Shown piece by piece: positions 14,329 to 22,074 of a DNA stretch of 23,715 bases; within the stretch, counting starts at the first letter, position 1; each line of letters begins with the position of its first letter. The stretch is from an uncultured Oscillospiraceae bacterium. GTDB lineage: Bacteria; Bacillota_A; Clostridia; Oscillospirales; Oscillospiraceae. The translations under genes were made by a program, and so were the position numbers. The DNA is taken from positions 1-23,715 of the forward strand of contig CAJUAW010000029.1 in the NCBI GenBank assembly GCA_910584605.1, in the 5' to 3' direction. The notes beneath the pieces are model-generated. The model was not told the origin of the DNA and searched no databases. It worked only from the letters and a program-made list of their open reading frames with translations.

Positions 14329-15124
14329 ATGCCTTTTGGAGCTGGTAGAGCATCTGCACGGTCTCCTCCCGGGTGGTGAAGGCGCGGTATCGGTAGCTGC
14401 CGTCCCCGTCCCCGTCCCCGGCCACGATACCCTGCTCCTGGGCCCACTCCCGGGCGGGAGCGGACCAGCTGCTGGCCTCCAGCTGAGCCCGCTGGGCCAG
14501 CCAGTTCTCCATCAGCTCGTTGAAACGTTCCTGTGTCATGCCGTCCTCCTCGCTGTCCCCGTCCTTGACCGCCTGGGCCACGTCCTGGCGAAACTGGTCC
14601 ATGGTCACCCCGTGCTTGGGCCACCACTGCAGCACATCGCCGTGGTTGCTGGCCACGCCCAGATCATAGCCCTCCGCGTGGCAGATGACGACGCCGGGGG
14701 CCAGCGGGTCCAGACTGAACTGCCTGCACAGCATGGCGGTCAGTTGGACGGCGTTTTGGTAGAGATCGTCGAAATAGGGCTGGTTGGCCTCTGCATCGTA
14801 GCCAACCATAGTGCCGCCCTGGTAGGTGTGTCCCGCCGGCTCACAGCACTCAAAGGAGATATGGGTGTTGTTGGCGCTGCGGCCGCTGGCGCCCGTTCCG
14901 GCGTGCCAGCCCCGCATGGTCCAGGGCAGGGTCTGGATGATCTGCTCCCGGCCAACGAAGGCGTGGACGCATTTGGCCACATCGGGCTGGTTCCAGCGGG
15001 TGACAAAGACCTGGGGATCGGGCTGGGCCACCCCGGTGGAGTGGACCATGATCCCCTGGGGGACGATGGTCCGCCCAGCCTGATAGCAGTCGTTTTCGGT
15101 GAGGAATTGTTGTTCGAGTTCCAT
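14327..15124 (-). CDS. N-acetylmuramoyl-L-alanine amidase (amidase_2/PGRP type) with C-terminal SLH-like segment
   Basis: The 265-residue protein cuts the bond between muramic acid and L-alanine in peptidoglycan. The amidase_2 domain (about 1-185) carries zinc-site candidates H28 (MVHSTG), H149 (CHAEGYD) and the H161/D163 region (SNHGD). It also has the typical NNTHISFECCEP and WWPKHGVTMDQFR stretches. A linker of Gly-Asp repeats (236-242) sits within a C-terminal segment resembling a single SLH or endolysin repeat (APAREWAQEQGIV...YRAFTTREE). No signal peptide is visible, as in phage and Clostridial endolysin-like enzymes, so export is unclear. The start at 15124 has GGGAGGAGG ten bases upstream, inside a long inverted repeat. 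It is likely cotranscribed with, or attenuated from, the potassium channel gene. Confidence 0.88.
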   Translation of the reverse strand: MELEQQFLTENDCYQAGRTIVPQGIMVHSTGVAQPDPQVFVTRWNQPDVAKCVHAFVGREQIIQTLPWTMRGWHAGTGASGRSANNTHISFECCEPAGHTYQGGTMVGYDAEANQPYFDDLYQNAVQLTAMLCRQFSLDPLAPGVVICHAEGYDLGVASNHGDVLQWWPKHGVTMDQFRQDVAQAVKDGDSEEDGMTQERFNELMENWLAQRAQLEASSWSAPAREWAQEQGIVAGDGDGDGSYRYRAFTTREETVQMLYQLQKA

Positions 15125-15178
15125 ATAGAAAGCGCCTCCTCCCTCTAGCTTATGCGGGGAGGAGGCGCTTTGCTATAT
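15123..15178 (-). repeat. Near-perfect inverted repeat spanning the channel stop and the amidase start
   Basis: ATATAG (15123-15128) and the 15 bases 15129-15143 pair with 15157-15171 and CTATAT (15173-15178), with one bulged G at 15172, giving 21 base pairs around a 13-base loop. On the minus-strand RNA the stem begins at the channel stop codon. It contains the amidase ribosome binding site in its downstream arm and ends at the amidase ATG. There is no long T-run, so it may work as translational masking, as partial termination, or both. Confidence 0.85.
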
Positions 15179-16384
15179 CTCGATGGTGCTGGCGTCCCGG
15201 ATGTGGCTCTGGGAGTAGAGGATGATGCTGTCCCCCTCCTTGAGCATCAGGTCGCCGTTGGGGATGAGGAGGCTGCCCTTCCGCCGCACCATGACGATGA
15301 TGGTCTGCCGGGAGATGTCCAGGTCCCGGATGCGCTGGCCGTTCCAGGGGTTCTGGCTGCGCAGCACCATCTCCTTCAGGTCGATGTGCCGGTCGTTCCC
15401 CAGGGACCTGGCCCCCAGGACCAGAGTGTCGTCGGGGAACAGCTCCACATCCCCCCGGGGGACGATGATCTGCCGCTCCCGCTGGATGGCGGCCACGATG
15501 ATGCCGGCCGGCAGGCCAAGGGACTGGATGGTCTGTCCCGCCCAGGGGTCCCGCTTGGACAGGGTCACTTTGATGAAGTCGATATCGGTCTCGTTGGCGT
15601 ACTCGCTGAGCCGCTTGATGCGGGAATACTGGTCCACAAAGCCGGCGGAGATGATGCCGGTGGGGATGGCCACCATGCCCACCCCCAAAAAGGCGATGCA
15701 GATGCCAAAGAGCTTGCCCATGGTGGTGATGGGGTAGATGTCCCCGTAGCCCACGGTGAGCAGGGTGGACATGGACCACCAGATGCCGGAGAAGGCGTTG
15801 GTGAACACATCGGGCTGGGCCTCGTGCTCCAGGCTGTACATGCACAGGCTGGAGGCCAGCATGAGGATCAGGATGATAAAGACGGAGGACAGCAGCTGCT
15901 GCCGCTTGCTGGCGATGACCTGGGTGATGACGTTGAGGGAGTCGTAATAGGCGTTGATGCGGAACAGGCGGAAAATGCGGACCACCCGGAACATGCGGAA
16001 GGCCACCGCTCCCGCCGGAAAGAACACCGGCAGGTAGTAGGGGAGGAAGGAGAACAGGTCCACCAGCCCGCTGAAGGACAGGGCGTATTTCAGCGCCGCC
16101 CTGGGCTCGGACAGCTTGCGGTAGAGGGCCGGGGCCGTCCACAGGCGCAGGCAGTAGTCCACCGTGAAAAAGGCCACGGTGATGCTCTCCACCGAGAGCA
16201 GGAGCGGGCCGTACTGTCCCTGCAGCTCCTCAAAGGTGTACAGGATGCTGGCAGTCAGGTTGATGAAAATGGCCAGAGCGTTGACCAGGTCGTACAGGCG
16301 GCTGGGCCAGTCCTGATCGTAGCCCACCTCAATGATCTCGCTGACCCGCGTCCGCCGGGCCATCCAGGTGTTTTTGTCCGCCAT
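15173..16384 (-). CDS. Voltage-gated potassium channel with two C-terminal TrkA-C domains
   Basis: The 403-residue protein is a six-helix Kv-type channel. The S4 voltage sensor (about 128-143) has five arginines spaced every third residue (R130, R133, R136, R139, R142). The pore holds the selectivity filter TVGYGD (210-215), followed by S6. The cytoplasmic part has two TrkA-C-like domains (about 272-325 and 338-392) with the repeated pattern (N/D)PW.GQ.I..L and PRGD/PNGD. There is no TrkA-N nucleotide-binding domain. TrkA-C domains bind small ligands such as cyclic di-AMP in several Firmicute transporters, so nucleotide control is a possible inference. The start at 16384 follows GGGAGG. Own promoter; the amidase gene lies downstream. 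Confidence 0.93.
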   Translation of the reverse strand: MADKNTWMARRTRVSEIIEVGYDQDWPSRLYDLVNALAIFINLTASILYTFEELQGQYGPLLLSVESITVAFFTVDYCLRLWTAPALYRKLSEPRAALKYALSFSGLVDLFSFLPYYLPVFFPAGAVAFRMFRVVRIFRLFRINAYYDSLNVITQVIASKRQQLLSSVFIILILMLASSLCMYSLEHEAQPDVFTNAFSGIWWSMSTLLTVGYGDIYPITTMGKLFGICIAFLGVGMVAIPTGIISAGFVDQYSRIKRLSEYANETDIDFIKVTLSKRDPWAGQTIQSLGLPAGIIVAAIQRERQIIVPRGDVELFPDDTLVLGARSLGNDRHIDLKEMVLRSQNPWNGQRIRDLDISRQTIIVMVRRKGSLLIPNGDLMLKEGDSIILYSQSHIRDASTIEI

Positions 16385-16419
16385 AGCAGCCTCCCAAGGT
16401 TTAAAGTTCCATACGGTCT

Positions 16420-16448
16420 ATTATAAGCGCATGCGTTGGGAATTGCAA
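16420..16448 (-). promoter_or_regulatory. Sigma-A type promoter for the potassium channel gene
   Basis: On the minus strand TTGCAA (16443-16448), 17 bases and a perfect TATAAT (16420-16425) lie about 35 bases before the start. The -35 box and spacing equal those of the foldase promoter. Confidence 0.75.
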
Positions 16449-16450
16449 TC

Positions 16451-16482
16451 CAAAAACGGGAGCTCCGTCTCCGAAGCTCCCG
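16451..16482 (-). terminator. Intrinsic terminator of the liv operon
   Basis: On the minus strand CGGGAGCT (16475-16482) pairs with AGCTCCCG (16457-16464) and is followed by TTTTTG. It lies just after the livF stop and before the channel promoter. Confidence 0.88.
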
Positions 16483-16490
16483 CAGGGGGA

Positions 16491-17204
16491 TCACTGCTTG
16501 TGCTTGCCCAGGTAGGCCTCCTTGACCTTGTCGTTGGCCAGCAGCTCCGCGCCGGTACCGGACAGGGTGATGCTGCCCGTCTCCAGCACGTAGGCCAGTC
16601 CGGCGATCTTCAGCGCCATGTTGGCGTTCTGCTCGATCAGCAGGATGGTGACGCCCTGGCGGTTGATCTCGGTGATGATGGAAAAGATGTCCTGGACCAC
16701 CAGGGGGGCCAGCCCCAGGGAGGGCTCGTCCAGCATCATCAGCTTGGGACGGGACATGAGGGCCCGGCCCACGGCCAGCATCTGCTGCTCGCCGCCGGAC
16801 AGGGTGCCGGCCAGCTGCCAGCTGCGCTCCTTCAGGCGGGGGAACAGCTCGTAGACCCACTGGATGTCCTTCTCAATCTCCGCCTTGTCTTTGCGCAGGT
16901 AGGCGCCAATCTTCAGGTTTTCCAGCACGCTCATGTCGGGAAAGACCCGCCGCCCCTCGGGACTCATGGCGATTCCGGCGTTGATGATCCGGTCGATGGG
17001 CCGGCCCAGCAGCTCCTCGCCGTTCCACTGGATGGAGCCGGATTGGGCCTTGACCAGTCCGGTGATGGTGCGCAGGGTGGTGGATTTGCCCGCGCCGTTG
17101 GCCCCGATCAGGGTGACGATCTGGCCGTCAGGCACCTCCATCGAAATACCTCGGAGGGCCTGGATGCCGCCGTAGGCCACGTGGAGACGTTCAATTTTAA
17201 GCAT
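16491..17204 (-). CDS. livF: Branched-chain amino acid ABC transporter ATP-binding protein LivF
   Basis: The 237-residue ATPase powers import of branched-chain amino acids with LivG, LivH and LivM. It has Walker A GANGAGKST (34-42), the signature LSGGEQQ (about 135-141), Walker B LMMLDEPSLGL and a switch-histidine region replaced by the typical LIEQNA of LivF. The start at 17204 gives MLKIERLHVAYGG, which fits the family, while the in-frame extension to 17258 lies inside livG and has no ribosome binding site. It overlaps the end of livG by eight bases, so it is translationally coupled. It is the last gene of the operon and is followed by a terminator. Confidence 0.95.
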   Translation of the reverse strand: MLKIERLHVAYGGIQALRGISMEVPDGQIVTLIGANGAGKSTTLRTITGLVKAQSGSIQWNGEELLGRPIDRIINAGIAMSPEGRRVFPDMSVLENLKIGAYLRKDKAEIEKDIQWVYELFPRLKERSWQLAGTLSGGEQQMLAVGRALMSRPKLMMLDEPSLGLAPLVVQDIFSIITEINRQGVTILLIEQNANMALKIAGLAYVLETGSITLSGTGAELLANDKVKEAYLGKHKQ

Positions 17205-18039
17205 CCTCGGCCACCCCCAGATATGCGTCGATGACGTGCTTGTTGTTTTGAATCTCATCCGGCGTGCCCTGGGCGATGAGCCGGCCGAAGTCCAGGACGT
17301 AAATGCGGTCGGAGATGTCCATGACCAGGTCCATGTGGTGCTCGATGAGGAAGACGGTCAGGTGGAAGCTGTCCCGAATCTCCCCGATGAAGGCGGTGAG
17401 CTCGTTGGTCTCCTGGGGGTTCATGCCGGCGGCGGGCTCGTCCAGCAGGAGGAGCTTGGGATCGGTGGCCAGCGCCCGGGCGATCTCCAGTCGGCGCTGC
17501 TTGCCATAGGGCAGGGAGGCGGCTGTCTCATCCTTTACGTCGTACAGGCCCACGGTGTTCAGCAGCTCTGCGGTCCGCTCCCGCTGGGCCTGCTCCTCCC
17601 GGCGGTTCAGGCGGAAGGAGGCGGCCAGAAAGTTGGTATGGGTGCGGCAGTGCATGGCGATGAGCACGTTGTCAAACACCGACTGGGACTTCCAAAGCCG
17701 GATGTTCTGGAAGGTGCGGGCCATGCCCAGCTTGGTGATCTTGTCGGGCGTGGGGGCCAGGACGTGGGTGTACGCCCCGGCGTGCTCCCCCTTGTAGATC
17801 TTTTCCATCTTGCCCTGGGGGTGATTTTCCACGATCTTCTCCCCCTGGAACCAGACCGCCCCGTTGGTGGGCTGGTACACGCCGGTGATCACGTTGAAGG
17901 CGGTGGTCTTTCCGGCACCGTTGGGGCCGATCAGGGCGACAATCTCCCCCTCGTTGACCTCCAGGTTCAGGTTGTCTACGGCCACCACGCCGCCGAACTG
18001 CATGGTGGCGTTTTCCACTTTCAGGATGCTGCGGCTCAT
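17197..18039 (-). CDS. livG: Branched-chain amino acid ABC transporter ATP-binding protein LivG
   Basis: The 280-residue ATPase is the partner of LivF. Walker A GPNGAGKT (38-45), the Q-loop region TFQNIRLW and Walker B LLLLDEPAAGMNP, with LIEHHMD (switch histidine), are intact. The family signature motif is represented by LPYGKQRRLEIARAL. About 20 residues appear inserted between the usual QGEKI strand and KLGMARTFQ (residues about 72-100, including GEHAGAYTHVLAPTP), making it longer than the common 255-residue LivG. The start at 18039 follows AAGGAGG and overlaps the livM stop by four bases. Confidence 0.95.
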   Translation of the reverse strand: MSRSILKVENATMQFGGVVAVDNLNLEVNEGEIVALIGPNGAGKTTAFNVITGVYQPTNGAVWFQGEKIVENHPQGKMEKIYKGEHAGAYTHVLAPTPDKITKLGMARTFQNIRLWKSQSVFDNVLIAMHCRTHTNFLAASFRLNRREEQAQRERTAELLNTVGLYDVKDETAASLPYGKQRRLEIARALATDPKLLLLDEPAAGMNPQETNELTAFIGEIRDSFHLTVFLIEHHMDLVMDISDRIYVLDFGRLIAQGTPDEIQNNKHVIDAYLGVAEDA

Positions 18040-19241
18040 TTTGCGGCCTCCTTCCTGACGCGCCTGCGGAACAGATCAGGCAGCTCCTTGTCCCCCATGA
18101 TGCCCCGGCGGAAGAACAGCACCACGATCATGATCACGACGGAGAAGACCACCATCCGGAAGCCGGCCCGGAGGAAGGGGAGCTTCATGCCGTTGTTCAG
18201 CACCACCTCGCTGTCCAGGAAGCGCAGCCACCACTCGGAGCAGGCCACGTACAGGAAGGTGGCCATCACGCTGCCCGAGATGGAGCCGATGCCGCCGATG
18301 ACCACGATGAGGAGGATCTCATAGGTCATGGTGGTGGTGTACACCTTGGCCTGGGCGTTGGTGACGAACATGGCGAACATGGCCCCGCTCACCCCGGCGA
18401 AGAAGGCGGAGGTGCAGAAGGAGAGCATCTTGTGCTTGGCCAGGTTGATGCCCATGGCCTCAGCGGCGGTCTCGTCCTCCCGGATGGCCTTGAAGGCCCG
18501 GCCGTAGGTGGAGTTGATGAGCAGGCAGATGGCGGCGATGCAGATCATGGACACCAGGAAGGGGAAGAAGGTGGACAGCCGCAGGATTACCGTCCCATCC
18601 GCGCCGGTGATGTTGAAGCTGGAGAACGTGGGGAAGCTCTTGATCATGTTGGCCCCGTTGGTGACAGGTCCCAGGGCCTGCCACTGGAACACCGCCTTGA
18701 TGATCTCGGCAAAGCCCAGGGTGGCGATGGCCAGGTAGTCGCTTTTCAGGCGAAGTACCGGCAGGCCGATGAAGTAGGCGAAGACAGCTGCCACACATCC
18801 GGCCAGGACCATGGCGACGACCACGCCCAGCCCCATGCTGACCGCTCCGCCCACTCCCTCTGTGCCGAAAATCGAGCCGAACAGGTCCTGGAAGGAGAAT
18901 TGGATGGCGGAGCCGCCGTAGAGGTAGTAGACCGCGCCCCGGTCTGCGATGGGGACGGAGAGTATGGCGTAGGTGTAGGCTCCCAGCAGCATGAAGCCCG
19001 CCTGCCCCAGGGAGAACAGGCCGGTAAAGCCGTTGAGCAGGTTCATGGACACCGCCGCCAGGGAGTAGACCGCTCCCTTTTTCAGCACGGCGAAGAGCTG
19101 GCTGGTGGGCTTCAGCAGGTTGGGAACGCTGCTGGCGGGCAGGAACACGCTGGCGTTTTCCAGCAGGACGATCACCGCCAGCAGGGCCGCGCAGGCGATC
19201 AGAGCGGCGGCGGCGCCCCGCTTGTTCTTCGATTGGATCAT
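18036..19241 (-). CDS. livM: Branched-chain amino acid ABC transporter permease LivM
   Basis: The 401-residue inner-membrane permease has about ten hydrophobic helices. It shows the family pattern NLLNGFTGLFSLGQAGFMLLGAY (about 63-85), and YLAIATLGFAEIIK and the coupling-loop region AFKAIREDETAAEAMGIN, which contacts the ATPases. A hydrophobic N-terminal helix and an extra loop (about 105-130) account for its length. The start at 19241 follows GGGAGG at about nine bases. It lies 14 bases after livH, and its stop overlaps the livG start. Confidence 0.95.
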   Translation of the reverse strand: MIQSKNKRGAAAALIACAALLAVIVLLENASVFLPASSVPNLLKPTSQLFAVLKKGAVYSLAAVSMNLLNGFTGLFSLGQAGFMLLGAYTYAILSVPIADRGAVYYLYGGSAIQFSFQDLFGSIFGTEGVGGAVSMGLGVVVAMVLAGCVAAVFAYFIGLPVLRLKSDYLAIATLGFAEIIKAVFQWQALGPVTNGANMIKSFPTFSSFNITGADGTVILRLSTFFPFLVSMICIAAICLLINSTYGRAFKAIREDETAAEAMGINLAKHKMLSFCTSAFFAGVSGAMFAMFVTNAQAKVYTTTMTYEILLIVVIGGIGSISGSVMATFLYVACSEWWLRFLDSEVVLNNGMKLPFLRAGFRMVVFSVVIMIVVLFFRRGIMGDKELPDLFRRRVRKEAAK

Positions 19242-19255
19242 ATAGACCGCCTCCC

Positions 19256-20131
19256 TTACACTTTATCGGTGACCTTTTCACCGAACAGGCCGGTGGGCTT
19301 CAGCACCAGGATGAGGATCAGCAGAGCAAAGGTGCCGGCGTCAGAAAAGACGGTGAACTCGGTGCTCTTGATGATGTTTTCGCAGATTCCGATGATGAAG
19401 GCCCCCACCACCGCGCCGGGGATGGAGCCGATGCCGCCCACCACCGCCGCCACAAAGGCCCGCAGGCCGGGCAGAGCTCCGGCGGTGGGGGTGATGGCCT
19501 GGAAGTTGGTGAAGTAGAGCATGGAGCCCACTGCCGCCAGGGCGGAGCCGATGATAAAGGTGACAGAGATGATGGTGTTGATGCGGATGCCCATGAGCTG
19601 AGCGGTCTCAAAGTCCTTGGCCACCGCGCGCATGGCCATGCCCACCTTGGTGTGGTTGATGAGCTGAGTCAGGGCGATCACCAGGACCAGCACCAGGAAG
19701 GGGGTGAGGATGGTCACCCACTTGGTGGAGGTGCCGGCGATCTTCACTGTGTCAGACAGGAAGGGGATGGTGGGGTAGGTCATGGGCTGGCCGCCGGTGA
19801 TATAGGTGGCGGTGTTCTGGATCAGGTAGCTGACGCCGATGGCGGAGATCATCACCGACATCCGCGGGGCGGAGCGCAGGGGCTTGTAGGCCACGCGCTC
19901 AATGCAGAAGCCCAGGGCCACCGTGAGGATCAGCACCAGGGGCAGAGACAGATACAGCGGCAGGCTGGCCGACAGATAGATGCCCAGCAGGCCCGCCACC
20001 ATGAACACGTCGCCGTGGGCAAAGTTGATCAGGCGCAGGATGCCGTATACCATCGTGTAGCCGATGGCGATGAGCGCGTACTGCCCGCCCACGGAGATCC
20101 CGGAGATGAGTACGGAAATGGCAAATTCCAA
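19256..20131 (-). CDS. livH: Branched-chain amino acid ABC transporter permease LivH
   Basis: The 291-residue permease pairs with LivM. It shows YALIAIGYTMVYGILRLINFAHGD near the N-terminus, the coupling loop VAKDFETAQLMGI and GGIGSIPGAVVGAFIIG. The chosen start is TTG at 20131. GGGAGG lies eight bases before it and the resulting N-terminus aligns with the family, whereas the ATG at 20173 has no ribosome binding site and would put the ribosome binding site inside the gene. It is separated from the binding-protein gene by about 160 bases holding two long hairpins. The weak TTG start and these stems would keep permease levels below those of the binding protein. Confidence 0.93.
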   Translation of the reverse strand: MEFAISVLISGISVGGQYALIAIGYTMVYGILRLINFAHGDVFMVAGLLGIYLSASLPLYLSLPLVLILTVALGFCIERVAYKPLRSAPRMSVMISAIGVSYLIQNTATYITGGQPMTYPTIPFLSDTVKIAGTSTKWVTILTPFLVLVLVIALTQLINHTKVGMAMRAVAKDFETAQLMGIRINTIISVTFIIGSALAAVGSMLYFTNFQAITPTAGALPGLRAFVAAVVGGIGSIPGAVVGAFIIGICENIIKSTEFTVFSDAGTFALLILILVLKPTGLFGEKVTDKV

Positions 20132-20180
20132 AGCGGGGTCCTCCCTTGCAGAATTTTGGTTGCTGGTTCCCATGGGATGC

Positions 20181-20270
20181 TGGGCTGTCTTGAAAGGAGC
20201 CGGGCCCGGTCCCTTTCAAGGCAGCCCATCCAGGCTTCCCCGGCGGAGCGGGGCGCTCCGCCGGGGAAGC
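20181..20270 (-). promoter_or_regulatory. Two long hairpins between the binding-protein gene and livH
   Basis: A perfect 17-bp stem (20234-20250 with 20254-20270, three-base loop) is followed on the minus-strand RNA by a 16-17-bp stem with one G-U pair (20181-20197 with 20212-20228). Neither has a T-run. Such stems after an abundant binding-protein gene usually protect its mRNA 3' end or lower transcription into the permease genes. Confidence 0.75.
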
Positions 20271-20293
20271 TGCGGGTGTTTGCTTGTTGTGGA

Positions 20294-21502
20294 TCAGCTG
20301 GCCTTCTGGACGGTTTCCAGTTCCCAGGCGTTGGCGTTGGTGGAGTGCTTGATATAGGCGGTGTCGCGGACGGCGTCGCCGGTGGAGTCGAAGGCGATGT
20401 CGCCGGAGACGCCGGTGTAGGTCACGCTGCCCAGGGCGGCCTTGATGGCGGCGGGGTCGGCGGAGCCGGCGGCCTTGATGGCCTCCAGGGCCACGTAGTA
20501 GGCGTCGTAGCCCATGGCGGTGACGGCGGCGATGGTGTCGTTGCCGCCGTTGGCGTCCTTGGCGGAGGCGTTGTTGTTGATATAGTCCTTGATGCCCTGG
20601 TCAAACTCAGGGGCGCCGCCCTCTTGGTAGAAGGTGGAGACGTACAGTTGGATATCGGTGCCGTTGGCGGCCTCCAGAACCATGTTGTCGTCCAGCGTGT
20701 CGGAGCCCAGGAAGGGGGCGGTGATGCCCAGAGACTGGGCCTGGGTGATGATCTGGGTGGCGTAGGCGATGGACACGGGGGTAAAGATGACGTCGGCGCC
20801 CTCGGCCTTGGCCTGATTCAGGTAGGTGTTGAAGTCAGAGTTATTGGTGGGGAAGGAGGCGGTGATGACCTTGCCGCCGTTGGCCTCGAAGATCTGCTTG
20901 AAGAAGGCGATCAGGCCCTGGTCATATTCGTTGCCGGTCTCGCCCAGGCAGTAAGCGGTCTTGGCGCTGAACTTGTCCATGGCGAAGTTGGCCAGCACCT
21001 GGGCCTGGAAGTTGTCCAGGAAGCAGATGCGGAAGTAGTGGTCGTTGCCGGCGGTGACGTTGGGATTGGTGCAGGTGACGCCCATGGCGGCGATGCCGGC
21101 GTCCTTAAAGGTGTCGCTGGCGGCCATGGACACGCCGGAGCCGTAGGAGCCCAGAACGATGGCCACATTCTGCGCCACCAGGTCGGCGGCGGCGGAAGGG
21201 GCCTTGTCGGTGGTGGAGCCGTTGTCAGAGGGGACCAGCTGAACGGTGTAGGTCTCGCCGCCGATGTCCACGGTGGGGGTCTCGGCGTTGGCGAACTGCA
21301 TGCCCAGCATCTCCTTCTTGCCGCCGGAGGCGGAGTCGCCGGAGAGGGGCTCAAACACGCCGATCTTGATGACCTTGTCCCCGCCGGCAGCGGGGGCGCT
21401 GGAACTGCTGGGGCTGCTGGTGGTGCTGCTGGTGCCGCCTCCGCAGGCGGCCAGGCTCAGGGCCATTGCCATGGACAGAGCCAGAGACAGAAACTTTTTC
21501 AT
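20294..21502 (-). CDS. Branched-chain amino acid type ABC transporter substrate-binding lipoprotein
   Basis: The 402-residue lipoprotein has a signal peptide ending in the lipobox LAAC, with C20 as lipid anchor, then a Ser/Thr-rich linker (about 23-40). The mature part is a periplasmic-binding-protein type I fold of the Leu/Ile/Val family: VIKIGVFEPLSGDSASGG at the start, VAIVLGSYGSGVSMAASD for the ligand loop and YDAYYVALEAIKAAGS near the end. It captures the amino acid outside the cell and delivers it to LivHM. The exact ligand is not certain, as this family also takes other amino acids and amides. The start at 21502 follows AGGAGG. It is the first gene of the operon. Confidence 0.94.
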   Translation of the reverse strand: MKKFLSLALSMAMALSLAACGGGTSSTTSSPSSSSAPAAGGDKVIKIGVFEPLSGDSASGGKKEMLGMQFANAETPTVDIGGETYTVQLVPSDNGSTTDKAPSAAADLVAQNVAIVLGSYGSGVSMAASDTFKDAGIAAMGVTCTNPNVTAGNDHYFRICFLDNFQAQVLANFAMDKFSAKTAYCLGETGNEYDQGLIAFFKQIFEANGGKVITASFPTNNSDFNTYLNQAKAEGADVIFTPVSIAYATQIITQAQSLGITAPFLGSDTLDDNMVLEAANGTDIQLYVSTFYQEGGAPEFDQGIKDYINNNASAKDANGGNDTIAAVTAMGYDAYYVALEAIKAAGSADPAAIKAALGSVTYTGVSGDIAFDSTGDAVRDTAYIKHSTNANAWELETVQKAS

Positions 21503-21553
21503 TTTATTCCTCCTAAACTCAACAAGGACCTTCCGGCCCGTGGTAATGAGGCA

Positions 21554-21582
21554 ATTTTACGGGATTTTCTCCAACTTTTCAA
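21554..21582 (-). promoter_or_regulatory. Sigma-A type promoter of the liv operon
   Basis: On the minus strand TTGAAA (21577-21582), 17 bases and TAAAAT (21554-21559) each match five of six consensus bases and lie about 52 bases before the binding-protein start. The remaining stretch to 21796 shows no gene or RNA I recognise. Confidence 0.7.
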
Positions 21583-21796
21583 GGCAAATAATTCACAGAA
21601 AGTTTCTTCCATCCCTCCGGTCCGGGAAGGAAGGTTTTGACAGATTTTCGTTCGGTGTCCGTATTTCGCGGACGGCGCACAGGTTCTCCCGATTTTTTGC
21701 GGTTAGATGTCCGTGCTGCAAGGACAAATGTCTTAGTCATTTTGCCATGCCCGCGTCCAAAACAGGGGCGGCAGGGAAGAAAAATGTTCCAAGCGG

Positions 21797-21824
21797 TTGA
21801 CAAGCGGGAAAAATATGATACAAT
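21797..21824 (+). promoter_or_regulatory. Promoter of the T-box/alaS operon
   Basis: TTGACA (21797-21802), 16 bases and TACAAT (21819-21824), with TGA just before the -10 box (extended -10), lie directly upstream of the T-box. Confidence 0.85.
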
Positions 21825-21829
21825 ATAAC

Positions 21830-22057
21830 CCGCAAAATGCGATGAAGGAGCCAAGCCTGTACCGGCGGTCCAAAGCGAGAGGGGACGGTGAGAGCCCTCG
21901 GCCCGGTCCGGACATGCACGCCACTCCCCAGCGGCCCGGGACGACCGGGACGGCCCGTCCCCGTTACCGGACGGCTTGAGATGCTCCGCACTTGGAGATA
22001 ATCAGGGTGGTACCGTGGAATTTTCCGCCCCTGACATATGGTCAGGGGCGGTTTTTT
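21830..22057 (+). ncRNA. T-box riboswitch, alanine-type
   Basis: The T-box core AGGGTGGTACCGTGG (22004-22018) precedes a strong terminator. Stem I starts near 21841, with GGAG pairing CTCC at its base and the conserved AGCGAGAGG...GGTGAGAGCC region in its upper part. The right side of the specifier loop holds GCA (21916-21918) and GCC (21920-21922), both alanine codons. The UGGU of the T-box bulge would pair with a tRNA ending A-CCA, as in tRNA-Ala. By family knowledge, uncharged tRNA-Ala stabilises the antiterminator, so the operon is read when alanine is short. alaS lies downstream, which supports the assignment. Confidence 0.93.
22025..22057 (+). terminator. T-box regulated terminator
   Basis: CCGCCCCTGAC (22025-22035) pairs perfectly with GTCAGGGGCGG (22041-22051) and is followed by six Ts. 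The T-box sequence just upstream provides the alternative antiterminator. Confidence 0.93.
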
Positions 22058-22074
22058 GCGAAAAGGAGGTTTTT

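Noticed and set aside
20132..20173. ATG at 20173 as livH start
   Set aside because: No ribosome binding site precedes it and the strong GGGAGG would be inside the gene; TTG 20131 has proper spacing and family-like N-terminus.
19652..21640. 662-residue plus-strand frame opposite livH and the binding-protein gene
   Set aside because: Antisense shadow of Gly/Val/Asp repeats crossing a promoter and two hairpins; no start signal.
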